DNA from: Linepithema humile
Lineage: Eukaryota; Arthropoda; Insecta; Hymenoptera; Formicidae
NCBI RefSeq assembly: GCF_040581485.1
Contig: NC_090130.1
Span: 23,639,918-23,703,917, forward strand
DNA: 64,000 nucleotides
Direction: 5' to 3'
Both the position numbers and the translations under genes were made by a program. Shown piece after piece: positions 35,632 through 47,148 of the stretch (the stretch's first letter is position 1; each line of letters opens with the position of its first letter). The notes below the pieces were generated by a model. It ran no database searches and was not told where the DNA came from. It saw nothing but the letters and a program-made list of their open reading frames with translations.

Positions 35632-35675
35632 TCACACATACACACACACACACGCACACACACATACACACACAC
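35632..35675 (+). repeat. (CA)n microsatellite, interrupted
   Basis: About 20 CA units with TA and CG interruptions (ACATACAC, ACGCAC). A plus-strand frame crosses it as Thr-His repeats. Confidence 0.95.
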
Positions 35676-38130
35676 TAGTTCGCTCGGTTGGCATAGTTCT
35701 ACAATTCTTACCGGCTAAGAGCCGCTCTTGCTTGAAAAATTGCTCCAGCATGATAATTGTATCTTATCACGAAACGCGCTTGTCCGTAGCGTGGTCGCGG
35801 AACAAAATGCCTCTCGTGCCGTTTTTGTGCTTTAGATCGACATAACGTGATTTAATTAATCGGCGTTATAAGCGCGAGACTCCATGAGATGCGATTAACG
35901 GCACTTTACGGTTTTTTTATACCGTTTTGCAACGCGACAATGAATAAAACGCGAACACGCGGTGACAATACGAAATCGAAAACTCGCGGAAGCTGGCAAG
36001 ACAAGGGGTCGAAGCGCCGCGCGTGAAAATGGAACCGCGAACGTCAGCGCAATTTCAGGCCTTTGTCGGCATTCGAATCGGCGTGAACGCATCGAAAACG
36101 CCGCGCATTCATGCGAGTCCGTCATTATGCACACGATATAATATGCGACTGCACTGCAACAACTCGACAATCTCACACACAGACACACACGGTAAACCCT
36201 TGCGCGCGTCATTCGAATTTACGCGTCGAGCCCTTGCTGCCGCTAACAAACCCCGGCGAACGGGGATTGGCCGCCCCTAAATTCCGACCAAATCTACCGA
36301 GCACTCGCGATCAGAACGTTCCTTCTCATCAGCGATGCCGCGTCGACTAATTGTAGTTATGTTTTGCAGCACCTGCATCAGGTACTTACGCTCGAATGTT
36401 AAACAGGTGAGCGCGGCCTCGTAACGTGCTCCCGGAGATTTATTCGACGCCCGGTGGAAATCACAGCGTTAAATGCATCCTCGCCGGGTATGTCTCACCT
36501 ATCTCTCCAAACTATTACCCGTTGCGGAGTTACGAGTTTCACCTATAAATTTAAGGACTTTAGATTAAACCCAAAGGAGAAATACGCAAATTTGCGCAAA
36601 GGAATAACGAACAATGTACACGCGGTCGCAGAAGAACAAGCGTGATTATGGTTAAGAAATTGTAGCAAAGGTAGAAAATATCTTGAGCGCTCAAATGAGA
36701 GGAGCAACTTTCTCGGCCCTTGATCACAGAGCAAACTAAAACTAATCTTGCTGCGAATGAATAAGTATTTAAACGGTGAAAATCGATTTTTTTTAATAAA
36801 GTCACACTTTAGTCGCGCAAAATTGAATCTCAACAAATTTAATTAAGGCGCGGATGGGAGATTATGCGATATTCATATCGCGCTCTTTTATTAAAAATCC
36901 ACTAAAAATTCCCGCATACAACGCGCCCCGCCCACCTCAGCGTCATGTAAATAGGGCTTTAATCCGCGTTTCATCTAGGCGGCAGAATCTATTTCATTTC
37001 CGAAGCCAAGGAAACCCTCCAATCGGCCTCGCGTTGAAACCCGCGTTGCGCATTATATTTAAATATTCATCGGTGATCTCTTATATGAAAGTCTCGGGCG
37101 CGCCATTACCGAATGGAAAAGTTAATTGCTACTTTGCATAATAATTCAATGAGAGCAAAAAGTCCATCTCTTGTCTCTTCTCTCGGTCGGCGGTTCTTCC
37201 GTCAAACCAACGGAAGATCTTGAATATCGGAAGAGAGGTAATTCCGTCACGAGAATAGAATGGAGGGGTGTTAAGGGGTCCACTTCGCGCGATTACCGCG
37301 GCCCTTCGATCGAGCTTTATCACAAAAGGCTCGCTTCGATCCTTTCGCGAAGTGCTCTTTTTCGAAAGCGCGCGTCACGCGAGCGCGCCCATAATTAGCT
37401 TTCGTAATGTATGCGTACTTTTCAACGCAACGTTGCGGTTTCCGTTAAACCTCGACACGAAACGGCCCGTTCTTGTTAATGTATCCGCAGTGTATCGATT
37501 TCCGCGGCACCCTTTCGCACCGCTCGACGTACATTGCCAGATTATCTGATGAAGTGGCTAAACGCCCAGTAATTACTTCATGATATCATTACTTAATGAC
37601 ACGCCGCACTTACCATTTTGTAATTTGCAGCGATGGAGTAAGAATATGGATTAAATGATAATAAACAGTGCCACATAAGCGCGGTATAAAGTTATAACAG
37701 CAGATGGGAGTGAAGTAGGTTGGCGAAAATTCCAGTTTTTCGTTTTTCTTACGCTTTCTCAAGTCGCAAAGTGAAATATAAATTTTTCTCGAAATTTTCA
37801 TTCCCACACACTTTTTACACAGACGTCAACTTTGTTGTGTAGCGCAGATTAATGGAAGTAAAAAGTAAAGGAATTAAGCGCACATTCCGCAATGTGAATG
37901 TCGCGCAGAGGAACAATAAGGTTTATTTCAACAAAATATGAGTTTGAACTGAAAAACTACTTAGCGCGTGTCAAAACACGGTATATTCGAGGAAACAATA
38001 GAAAATTAATCAAGTTTACGTAAAATAATGTGATCTACGATATTAAATATTATATATTAACCGCGAGTTTGCTTTAAAAGATCTTTTTTTCTCAAGTTAA
38101 GCTTGTCATGCTTGCCTCTTATCTGCCGGC
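35676..38130. other. Unique non-coding DNA
   Basis: CpG-rich parts at 35880-36300 and 37180-37560 alternate with AT-rich DNA. ATGATATCAT near 37579 is a short palindrome. Frames up to 105 codons on both strands lack domains. Confidence 0.5.
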
Positions 38131-40817
38131 TTGACGCAAAGTCGCGGCGCGCGTAATTTCCCGTCGATCACAACAGGACGGAGGTTTACCGCAGGTAGCG
38201 CTATTTATTCTCCTCTGCGAGCGCGGAAATTGTCCAAGGAAGACATCCGAGTCGCGCGCTTACGTAGTCACGACGGCGAATACGCGTCGCGCCATGTCAA
38301 ATCGCCGCCGCAATTACTTTCGAGCGTAATTAAAGGATTTCTCAGAAGCTGCGCGAGAGGATCACGGACGCTTTCTAATCATACCTGCGTCAGTTCGTCC
38401 TGCGGTGCTCCCCTTCCTTTGCGCCGCGGTCCAATCGTCGCTCGCTCTACCTTTTACGGGTTTCAGCCGCGTCGGGGCTTGCCGGTTCTAAATCTTTGAA
38501 ATCGTAAAAGCGACTTGACAGAAATTTCTTCACCAGAGCCACGCGGTTTACAACTCATTTGCTTCTTCCAATCTCTCGACACCTTCTCTCGCCGGCAACG
38601 GAGATGCAGACAAGAGGTGGGGGAATGGCTTTTATTACAAATGCGCCGCGTGACGCATAAATAACGCCCGCCGGTCGCGTTCACAATGACTCGTTAAGGC
38701 TTGTTAGAGTGTGTGAATAACAGAACCACGCGCCCCGTTGGTGAGGACACGCCGAAGCCAGACGATCCGGTACAATCTGTGGGTATTGATCACGCGATTG
38801 CGGATTTCGTTGACGCGACGCCGGTACAACGCCTCTACTCTTTTCTCCGGCATAAGTCGATAATCACAAAATTGTTCATCGTTAGTAGCAAATGGTAAAA
38901 AAAAATAATAACTGTTTGCAAGCCTGTATTGTTTTCTGAAAATTATTATATTAATTTGTCGTAAAATTTTATTATATATATATTTCCAATCATAAATCGT
39001 CATAAATTATTTCATGTCGTTTCAATATTTATGTTTTCAACCGATTTCCTTTATTTTCTCAATTAGTAATATCAAAACAAATGAAAGAGTTACGTTCTTA
39101 TAAAATATTTCTTTTATTTTAATCATAATTTATTTATGATAAATTTTACGCAAAAGCAAATCAAAATAAAATACGGAATTATTGGAAGAATTATTGAATT
39201 TGGACATATATCAATTATTCTTTCAGTTAATACTGGCAAACATTTCAACGACATTATAATACTTTCACGTAAAATCGCGTTCGAATAAAATGTTACCTGG
39301 CAATTTTAATGCAATTAGTAGCAACAGCTTGATGATACGCGGCGTAAACAGATTACATTCCATCACGTATATCGAAAATGTATGTTTCATTTGGAAATTG
39401 ATTTAATACTTTTCAGCATCGAGTTTGAGTACCCCTTTAAATATTAATATCGCATTTTCGTCGCGATCGATAGGGGTAACTCTGCTTGCAATATTACGTA
39501 GTAAAATTCTGTCGTGCCTGTGGAAGAGCTCGGAGGAAGAAAATAAGTTTCGCTTGGACTTTTTCACGCGGGTGTGGCCGCCGTCGTTAAGTCGCGGAAA
39601 GAGGAAGAAGGAATTTGTTATCAACAATGTTTAAAGGGAATGATCAATGACGAAAGCGAACCGATGTTACGATAAAGGGGACTCTTAATGACCTCGCAGT
39701 TACCCTAAGCGATGAAACGGCGGTGACTAATATCTTTCGCTCTTCTCTATCATCTCATTATCTTATACGACAGAACCGTCAAGCCGGGAGAGTTTGAGTT
39801 ATTGTTACCCCCTTGCGTCATTTTTTTCCCGCAAATCTCCAAATCTCAATGTCACGCGTGAGAGCCGCCATCGTCCTCATCGACTTCCCATCGTGTCGAT
39901 CAGTTCCGTTCTCGTAATTTCACTGACAGGCGGTTAAGAACGTAGATACGAATCAAAATTGTAAAAATGTCACATTTCCAGCGAAATACATCCCTTTAAA
40001 AGAGCGATGCGAATAGAATATTCTAATGTATGTGATATATTTTATAATATATTATACTTTATAATGCGCACAATATGTATATATCAATAATGCAATAACA
40101 ATTATAGAGAATGCAACAATACAGAAATAATACAGGCCGCATACGGATAACGGTCACAAACAATGCGGGGACAATAGTATCCTGGAAGTTGTATAGAACG
40201 CAGCTGAACAGGAATGTATAATGGAGGACTCGGGGAATTACGAATCAGCGCTTTTTACTCGCCGGGTCGTCGTATAATAAGGGAAAACGTAAACGTTTAT
40301 ATTGTGATAAATCCAATGCGATGTCGGGAAGCCCGCGCGCGCACGTGTGCTCTCGAACCGCTCGGCGGGAACGAATGTGGGAGAGAGAGAGAAAGAGGGA
40401 AGTGTAGAAGGATGACACTTCTCTTAACGTATCTTAAGAAAACAACGAGGATACAAGAAATCCAGCCGCGGACGCATGGATGAACGATCCCACCATAACC
40501 GCTTCTTCTTTCATCACGAGATTTCGTAAATATTTGTCGTAGAATTCGATACAGGTCTTCCCACGGACTACTCTTGATTTTCCGAGGGATTATTCTAAGC
40601 CAGATTGCTCGTACATGTAATTTTTTATCCGTAACTTTCCACGGATATTCCTACGGGTTTCCGCATTTCCGCGATTTGCATGTCCGGAGTATCGCGATCA
40701 ATAATAATTTACTTCCGCTTTATTCCCGCGCGTAGATACGGGAAAATATTTCTTAATTTGAGCTGACGCGCAATTTCATTACGAAGATACAATCGGATGT
40801 ATCGGATGTATTGAAAC
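38131..40817. other. Unique non-coding DNA
   Basis: GC-moderate to 38890, then AT-rich to about 39400 with a short (TA)n run at 38971-38984. TAGAATATTCTA near 40014 is a perfect palindrome. A GA-rich tract lies at about 40380-40400. No gene is seen. Confidence 0.5.
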
Positions 40818-40833
40818 AAAAAAAAAAAAAAAA
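40818..40833 (+). repeat. Poly(A) run
   Basis: About 16 consecutive A's. No target duplication or retroelement body is seen upstream, so it is not called a retroposon tail. Confidence 0.8.
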
Positions 40834-42125
40834 TTACAGCAGTTAACACAGCGTGAAACGAAAGGGCGCAATTGCACGAAGGAATGATACAAATGCCGTT
40901 GTTTTTTGGACAGAATGCCGGAACGGTTTATTTCACATCTGCGAACGTGATATAATATCGTTGAATTAACAGATCCGATTAGTCACACGGTGATTCGATT
41001 TGCTCGGAATTACGCGAATATTCTTTTATTAAAGATCCGTAAATTTATTTTCAATTGTTTTACGTAACGGATGTTTTCCAATAAAGGCTTCCAAAGATCG
41101 CCTCGCTCTTCTTGGCGCACAGAAATGTTTCCATACAGGCGAGATTGATTAAAGCGCGACTTATCCGCGCGCTATTTCACCGTCTCGTTGATGAAAACAG
41201 AAGTATCCGGTTCCGGAGAGAGAAAGAGGGTGAGGAGGGGAGGGAGAGGAGTTTCGTCGCGACTTTAAATTCACTCCGCCTGTTTTACGAGGCTATAACC
41301 TGCGTATAGCTTCGCGTTCCCTCCGCTTTTCTTCTCTCCTCGTGGTAGTAGCTTTTCCTTGAATTTACAAATTGTTGCTGGAATTTCATTATACGTTTTA
41401 CTACCGGCGATATCCTTGTCGGTATTAATTTGACGAATAGATTCGCGTAAGTCACGTTGCGATTGAACTAAAAACAGATTAAACTTCTGGTTCGGCTGAT
41501 AGAGAACGGCTTTTTTAAGCCGGTTTACGTGAATAAACAATGGTGAGTAATTTAAATCGATGTTTCTACATTTCGTGTTTGCAATCAGAGTTAAACTGAT
41601 TTTAATTCGGAACATTTATGGCTCGTTTCAACAGAACCTGTGATTACAAATACCGATCGAATCTTTTCCGATGGAGAAAATTGACACAAGTATCCTTTAG
41701 CTGGAAAGTTTTCGAGGGGATCGGCAAATGCTTCGGGTTCATTTTTATCGCGTTGCGATGTAGAAAAAAAAAAGGACGCCATTGACATTACGGAAATAAA
41801 AAAATTTCAAAGGCATTCGGTCCCGATTGCGGCCACCGGACAACTTCGGTTGCGGTGAACGCAAAAAATCTCCACTACCAATTTATAGTACGACGACCAG
41901 CAATACAAACTCGCTCTATCTCAACGCCGTTGGAATGGGAAATGGATGGAATTGAGATGTAAATAAGTTGCCGATGAGAGAAGTATAAGTTCAACCAGGT
42001 GTACAGCGGGGGATGGGAAAGCAGTTGAAGTATCGAAGAGTGCACGATCTCGTTGCTTTACGACTTATAACTATATGATATTATTAGCCTTGAGCGAGAT
42101 GGAGAGAGACGGTGCGTTACGGCGG

Positions 42126-42129
<4 letters not shown>
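40834..42129. other. Unique non-coding DNA
   Basis: A purine-rich tract lies at 41217-41250. The minus-strand frame at 41271-41615 (114 codons) has no recognisable pattern. Confidence 0.5.

Positions 42130-42167
<38 letters not shown>
42130..42167 (+). repeat. (GA)19 microsatellite
   Basis: Perfect GA dinucleotide run, encoding Glu-Arg repeats on plus and Ser-Leu repeats on minus in spurious frames. Confidence 0.97.
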
Positions 42168-42168
<1 letters not shown>

Positions 42169-42930
42169 CAATGAGAAGAAAAAGATGGAGGAAAGGAGTG
42201 CGCCAGAAAGACGACGTGAGATGTGACGAGAGTAGCATGAGAGTGCAAGGTAAAGCCACAAGGAAAAAAAAATAGAGCATAAAAAACGTAGCGGGAAGGG
42301 TGATAGGCGGAGAGAGAGTGGGTGAATGCTATTTAACTCCCATCGAACCAAAACTTTCCTTTCGAGGGTAACGCGATAGACGGCGGGCACCAAAGCGTTT
42401 ATTTGCAGACGGGAAAAATGGAATTACAATAAAGTGAAATGGAGTTCTAACGATCCTACCTGGCTCCGTGTGTACGCCGCATCGGCGACTAGGCGAGGGC
42501 GGCCGTGGCCGCGGGCAACTTTAAAGTGCCCTTGTTAAGTTTTTGTTTTGCGCGATTTTCTCACGAGTGCTGGATGCCGAGCGCCGGCTTTTTCTCGGAT
42601 CGTGCCGAAAATTCGGCGTCTCTGCCGTCGCCTCTGGGCGCCGCGCAAGATACACCGGGGGAAAAATCTCATTGCTATTCAACGATCGCGCGCACGCTCG
42701 GTGAAAATCCGTCGGAATGTTTAGCTTAAGAGCAGCTATGCGGCGAACAACCACCATAGTATTATGTGTGAGCGCCGATCGTACTGTATAGGCTCATCAA
42801 ATACACCTTCGTACAACACATTCTCTTTCTTTAAAAAGCACAGGTTCTGTTTCTTTATTTATCTTAATTTTTAATTTAATTATAAATATATGTCATATTT
42901 GTTTATGCCCGAAAGCGACCATCCAAGCAC
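42168..42930. other. Unique DNA, purine-rich then CpG-rich
   Basis: 42168-42330 continues purine-rich. 42470-42720 is CpG-rich with a 74-codon frame without domains. 42830-42900 is AT-rich. Confidence 0.5.
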
Positions 42931-42960
42931 GAAATCGGCTGAAATCGGTTGAAATCGGTA
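42931..42960 (+). repeat. Three tandem copies of a 10-mer (GAAATCGGYT)
   Basis: GAAATCGGCT, GAAATCGGTT and GAAATCGGTA follow each other directly. It is a small minisatellite that looks recent because the copies differ only at the last bases. Confidence 0.9.
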
Positions 42961-43600
42961 AAAAATCACGTCTAATCAAGCTGAGAATATATTAGCATAA
43001 AACTGCTTAAGCTGAAAGCTTTAACGCGCAAAGAAAGGTGTGCACAAGCCGCGCTAATCGCAGAAGTAATTATCGACAGGATAAATATCTCGACGCTCGT
43101 AACTCGCTTTGCTTTTAGAATATCCAGATGTGCGGGGGTTCCCTTTGTTGGTTCAAGTACTCTTCGGCAGTCGCTCTGGTATTTCCAGGAAGAAGAGAGA
43201 CACTTGTATCTTAGTACGGTAACATATGCGGCGGGGTGTTATCATTCCCTCTCAACGATAATATTGCTCTTGCTGCTGCATGCGTTTCTTCCGTTCGGTG
43301 TGTGTGTGTGTGTGCGCGCATTTACTTTGATGTATCCAACATCGTCGTACGTGCATAATATACCAGTCCTCCCTCATTTTTAAAGGAATATAAATGTGGA
43401 AACAAATTCCCATAAACGCGCCGCAAAATCGCCGTTGACAATTTTCGCCGCAAGGCGAAACGCGAACGCGTGAGAGAAGACTACGCATATTTGCGTAACA
43501 ACTTCAAGGCAACGGCGATTTAATTTTCAAACAAATAATCGGATACGCGTTCGCATCGAGAGAGTGACTTGAATATTCGTTGCCACCTAAACGTACGTTT
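42961..43600. other. Unique DNA containing a (GT)n run
   Basis: A perfect GT microsatellite of about 8-9 units lies at 43298-43314, followed by CGCGC. Nothing else is supported. Confidence 0.6.
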
Positions 43601-43786
43601 ATGGTGCGCGCAGATTTTTACAAATATTTCCGCTATGTCGTCCGCGAAATAGAACGACAAAAAAGGAGAAGTATAATTGACCGCGAACGTATAGAACGTA
43701 TAAAACGTAACCGGTTGCATCGAATCTGCGAAAAGAGCGAATGCGCGCCGCCGTTACATACTATAAGACGAATTAAAAAGTATTAA
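43601..43786 (+). CDS. Candidate very small ORF, 61 aa, basic, unrecognised
   Basis: An ATG frame starting MVRADFYKYFRYVVREIERQ and continuing KRRSIIDRERIERIKRNRL, ending in basic IRRIKKY. The Arg/Glu/Ile/Lys-rich middle could form a charged helix. It partly arises from a nucleotide repeat (GAACGTATA near 43686, recurring at 43695 and, diverged, after it). AATAAA overlaps the stop region at 43786-43791, which could be a poly(A) signal. No family is recognised. Chance is the default explanation. Confidence 0.12.
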   Translation: MVRADFYKYFRYVVREIERQKRRSIIDRERIERIKRNRLHRICEKSECAPPLHTIRRIKKY

Positions 43787-43940
43787 TAAAAAGAAAATAA
43801 TCTTGTTATCAAGTGGTTACCAAGATTAATGCTATGACAATTTTGTCTGCTTCTCTCGCAAAATTGAATTTAATAAAATTTTACAGTTTACAGAAATGCA
43901 CATTTGGTGAAGTGCACGTCTTGATAGAAAATATATATTT

Positions 43941-43986
43941 CTATTTATAAGAAAGTTAAAATTATCTATTTATGAGAAAGTTAAAA
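43941..43986 (+). repeat. 25-bp-period tandem duplication
   Basis: CTATTTATAAGAAAGTTAAA at 43941 recurs at 43966 as CTATTTATGAGAAAGTTAAA. One substitution over 21 bases points to a recent local duplication. Confidence 0.85.
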
Positions 43987-44252
43987 GGACACTTTAAGCG
44001 GCTAGAAAACGAGAAAGGGGCTCATTATAAATACAAGGGATTTCATTCGAAAATTGCAAGCTGCTTTGAAAAAATCCTCTCTCATCCGTTCTTTCGAAAA
44101 ACTCGGGAAACGGGTATTTTTTTGTGCTGCAACTCGCGTAAAGTCGAACGATAAACAGTGTTAATAAACTGCTGCAAACAATCGTATCGTTTAATGCACT
44201 TGAGCGAACGCAATACGGCCACTTCATCGGGATTTTCAACGTTCGTTGCCAG

Positions 44253-44392
44253 AGCAGAGAGCGATTGGCATTCGGGATTCGTCAAAAGTCCACTGGGCCC
44301 TGGAACGGAGCCAAGGGTTGCTCGTTATACATGTGCGCGGCAGTGTTCGACGTGCGGTCGCGATTGCGTTGTCTGCCGAGAATATTCCGAAA
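44253..44392 (+). CDS. Exon-like segment with a cysteine cluster
   Basis: A 3' splice-like signal (TTTTCAACGTTCGTTGCCAG, ending 44252) and a good 5' splice-like signal (GAAA/GTGAGT, GT at 44393) bound a 140-base segment that is open in the frame reading SDWHSGFVKSPLGPGTEP, then YTCARQCSTCGRDCVVCREY. The pattern C-x3-C-x2-C-x3-C-x2-C is unusual for random translation and could be a zinc-binding or disulfide-rich fragment. A second frame through the same bases is also open, and I recognise no family. It starts in phase 2 and ends in phase 1. No partner exon was identified. Confidence 0.15.
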
Positions 44393-44440
44393 GTGAGTCA
44401 CTTTCCACCCTCGAACCCTCGGCGGAGGCGGACAGCCGCC

Positions 44441-44674
44441 ATGGAGCCAGACGAGCCCAAAGAAAAACACGGGGGAGAAGTTGGACCGGCAAAGGGGAAG
44501 AGCCGCCGCAAAAAACACTCTCGTAAAGATATCGTTTCTTACGCTTTCGACGATCGTAGCGCAACGCTCGAAATATCAAAAACGCCGGATGCGAAAGGGG
44601 TGAGGAAAGGATTGTCGGGAGCGAAAAGGGGGGGAGGAGGGAGCAGAAAAATACTCTCACGAGGAAAAAAGTAA
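44441..44674 (+). CDS. Candidate ORF with strong start context, 77 aa
   Basis: The ATG at 44441 sits in GCCGCCATGG, an unusually good initiation context. The product would start MEPDEPKEKHGGEVGPAKGK, then SRRKKHSRKDIVSYAFDDRS, and end in a Lys/Gly/Arg-rich tail: a charged, disordered, possibly nuclear protein. A moderate donor-like GTGAGG occurs near 44599, so it could also be a first coding exon. The local purine-rich composition favours Lys, Arg, Glu and Gly by itself. No family is recognised. Confidence 0.15.
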   Translation: MEPDEPKEKHGGEVGPAKGKSRRKKHSRKDIVSYAFDDRSATLEISKTPDAKGVRKGLSGAKRGGGGSRKILSRGKK

Positions 44675-44866
44675 TCCGCTGCAGTGCATCTCTCGGTGTG
44701 GGCTGAAGGGGAAGAGGGGACGGTGCGCGCTCGCTTGTGGCGAGCGTAAATCTCGATTCGAGAAAATGAAATTTGCCGCGGCGCATCCCAGTGTCAATTT
44801 TTACGTGTATGTACGTACGTATGAGCGCGCGTTTTCCAGGTTTCCGCGTGGTTGGGATTATTTTTA

Positions 44867-44889
44867 TCGCGCGCGCGCCGGCACGCGCG
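44867..44889 (+). repeat. CG-alternating imperfect palindrome
   Basis: TCGCGCG and CGCGCGA enclose a CGCGCCGGCA-like centre. Alternating CG is prone to left-handed DNA. Confidence 0.6.
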
Positions 44890-46223
44890 ATATTTTAGTT
44901 TGCCTATAAATCACACCGCGGATGGCGAAGACGAGTTTGAATTCAACGATCGAACGCGCGCGTGACATTTTCGGATGGAAGTGCGATCGTTTTTATCGTG
45001 CTGTGCGAACGCGTCGGCATTACGATTATCAGCGCGATGACATTATAAACGGTGCGACGAGAGAGATAACGCGCATGCCGCGAGTATTATACAAGTATTA
45101 CAGCTGCAACAAGTCTGTCGCGACGAAAACGGGAATATATTTTTGTATCTCCCGAATTATATCATGTACACGCTGTTATTTATTAACATCTCGTTAATGT
45201 ATTGAGAGAAGCGTATTTGTTTACGCAAATTCGCGATACCGCTGCGGATTATCTGTAATAAAAGCACGTGATAGTTTATGGCATTTGTTTTTATTGCAAC
45301 AAATAGAGGAAAGAACGCAATGAGCGCGAATAATGACAGTAATGAACAAACATTTCATTCAAACATTTCATTTCAAACGAACGCACGTTTCTAATGTAAA
45401 CAGCGTAACGCAGCTGCAAGAGTGCATAACTTGTTATAACTAAAATATAATTGTGTACTCGTATGACGCAAACTCGACGAATACGCGTTCTCGATATACA
45501 ATGCTGTCTGATGCTAAAATATGTATTGAACATCAATATGTATTAAACGGCACACACTGAAAGTCGACGTGCTCTGCTTATCCTCCGGCTATAATGTTGC
45601 TTTAAACTAATCGATATCAATGTGGACATTTACCTCGTCAAGTTCGGTATCAGTTTGACGCGTCGAAACCTTACGATTAAAGCACAAATAATATATTGTC
45701 GGCTTTAACTGACTTTTTTTTAGCATTTTTTTTTTCAATATATTGGAACTTTCCCGATGACGGCTTGCACAAACCATTCTTGTGGCTTGCATATTTAATC
45801 ATCTGCCAGAAATCAAATATTTAAAATAGGCTGTACATTTGACTTGTGCTACGATAGGTGGGATTTAGCTGTCGGCGAATCGGCGATAAAAAAAGAGTTT
45901 TATTTGTAACCCTTTGATTGATTTCCAGAAGTTTAATTAATAAATGTATCACTCGGTGGGTGACGTGAATGTTCAATTGCGTGAGAATTATCCGAGGTGA
46001 ATCATTTGGTCGGACGAGGAATGTTATTTACGGGAAGGAGCACAAAGCCCGGCGCGAGATCGGGGTGGAAAAGGGGGAGAAATAATAAATCGCAGCGTGT
46101 GAGCGAGCGTCGCTTGTTTCGGCGCGAGGGTCGGGCGCGAGGAAAATGGTGTACGGCGGGGAGGGCCCGTAAAATTGTCGCCGGTGCCGCGCGACTTGTC
46201 TGCTTCCTCGCGTTTTTATAGAT

Positions 46224-46237
46224 ACGCGCGCGCGCGC
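46224..46237 (+). repeat. (CG)n dinucleotide run
   Basis: An uninterrupted ACGCGCGCGCGCGC stretch, rare in CpG-depleted genomes and consistent with little germline methylation here. Confidence 0.85.
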
Positions 46238-46590
46238 TCTCTCGCACGTAGAAGGCTTTCTCTCGAGACCGGCGTGCACGCGAATACATTATTCATCGGC
46301 GATAGTGTGCGCCCGGCCCGTCGGAGCGTCGGTCGATGAGCCAGATGCGCTTCCGACAATCCGTCGTGCACTTCCGTGGCGCGAATGTCGCGATCGGTGT
46401 CGATTTTGTCAAAAATGCGCGCTCGCACAACGATTAGACTTGGAGAGCGGAATCGTGACCGTACGGCGTGGCGAACGCGTCGCCTCGACGTCCGCTGGGA
46501 CGACGAGTCTGGGAATTACACTCTCGAGGGCTCCGGATATATCCCGCCGACGCGGTTCCCGCACGATAGTATTCAGTAGATAGTTCATAC

Positions 46591-47115
46591 CAGACAATTT
46601 CGCTGCTTAATTATTCCCCGCTCTGCGTTTTGTCGCTCTCGCGATAGAATGCAAATGAACGTTTGAGCGTTTTTGCAGCGAATAATGAACAGCGGTCTAC
46701 CATGCTGTTCCGTTGAATGTCCGACCATGGGATACGTACGTAATTTTATAGTCAAATCTTCGACGGCGAATCGAATCAAAGATGCAAGCTTATTTCTTCA
46801 TCGGGATTTCAAAAATACCGTTTCCCAAAATATTCAGGATATTAGTGTTAATTTTAGATCCTCGAGATTGCAATAATTGGTTACAAATTTATAAGAAAAA
46901 AAAAAGATAAATTTATAATTTTGTTTAATCTTAAAAATAATTTCGTCAGTATTAAATATATAACTTTGCTTTTGTAATATATGTTAGAAGTAATGTAATA
47001 ATAGTACAAATATTTAATGTAATTCGCGTAACATTCCTAAAATCGCACGATATTAGTCCAATATTCGCACACTTTGATATTCCACATAAATCAGTTTTAT
47101 TCGAAAATCAAGACT

Positions 47116-47118
<3 letters not shown>
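46591..47118. other. AT-rich spacer
   Basis: From 46860 the sequence is strongly AT-rich. Nothing gene-like is seen. Confidence 0.5.
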
Positions 47119-47146
<28 letters not shown>

Positions 47147-47148
47147 CT
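47119..47148 (+). repeat. (TC)15 microsatellite
   Basis: Perfect TC run followed by looser CTTCTCTCCC sequence to about 47175. Confidence 0.97.

Larger units (their letters stand above)
44675..46590. other. CpG-rich flanks around AT-rich DNA
   Basis: 44860-44890 and 46224-46237 carry alternating CG runs. 46000-46590 is CpG-rich, with several open frames on both strands and no clear domain. 45200-45990 is AT-moderate and featureless. Confidence 0.45.

Noticed and set aside
40818..40833. A16 run as a retroposon tail
   Set aside because: No target-site duplication and no recognisable element body on either side.
42075..42393. Glu-Arg repeat protein / Ser-Leu repeat protein around 42.1 kb
   Set aside because: Purely the two-strand translation of the (GA)19 microsatellite.
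46216..46428. EF-hand-like DTDRD string on the minus strand
   Set aside because: The central Gly and the position-12 Glu of a calcium loop are missing, and no second loop is near.
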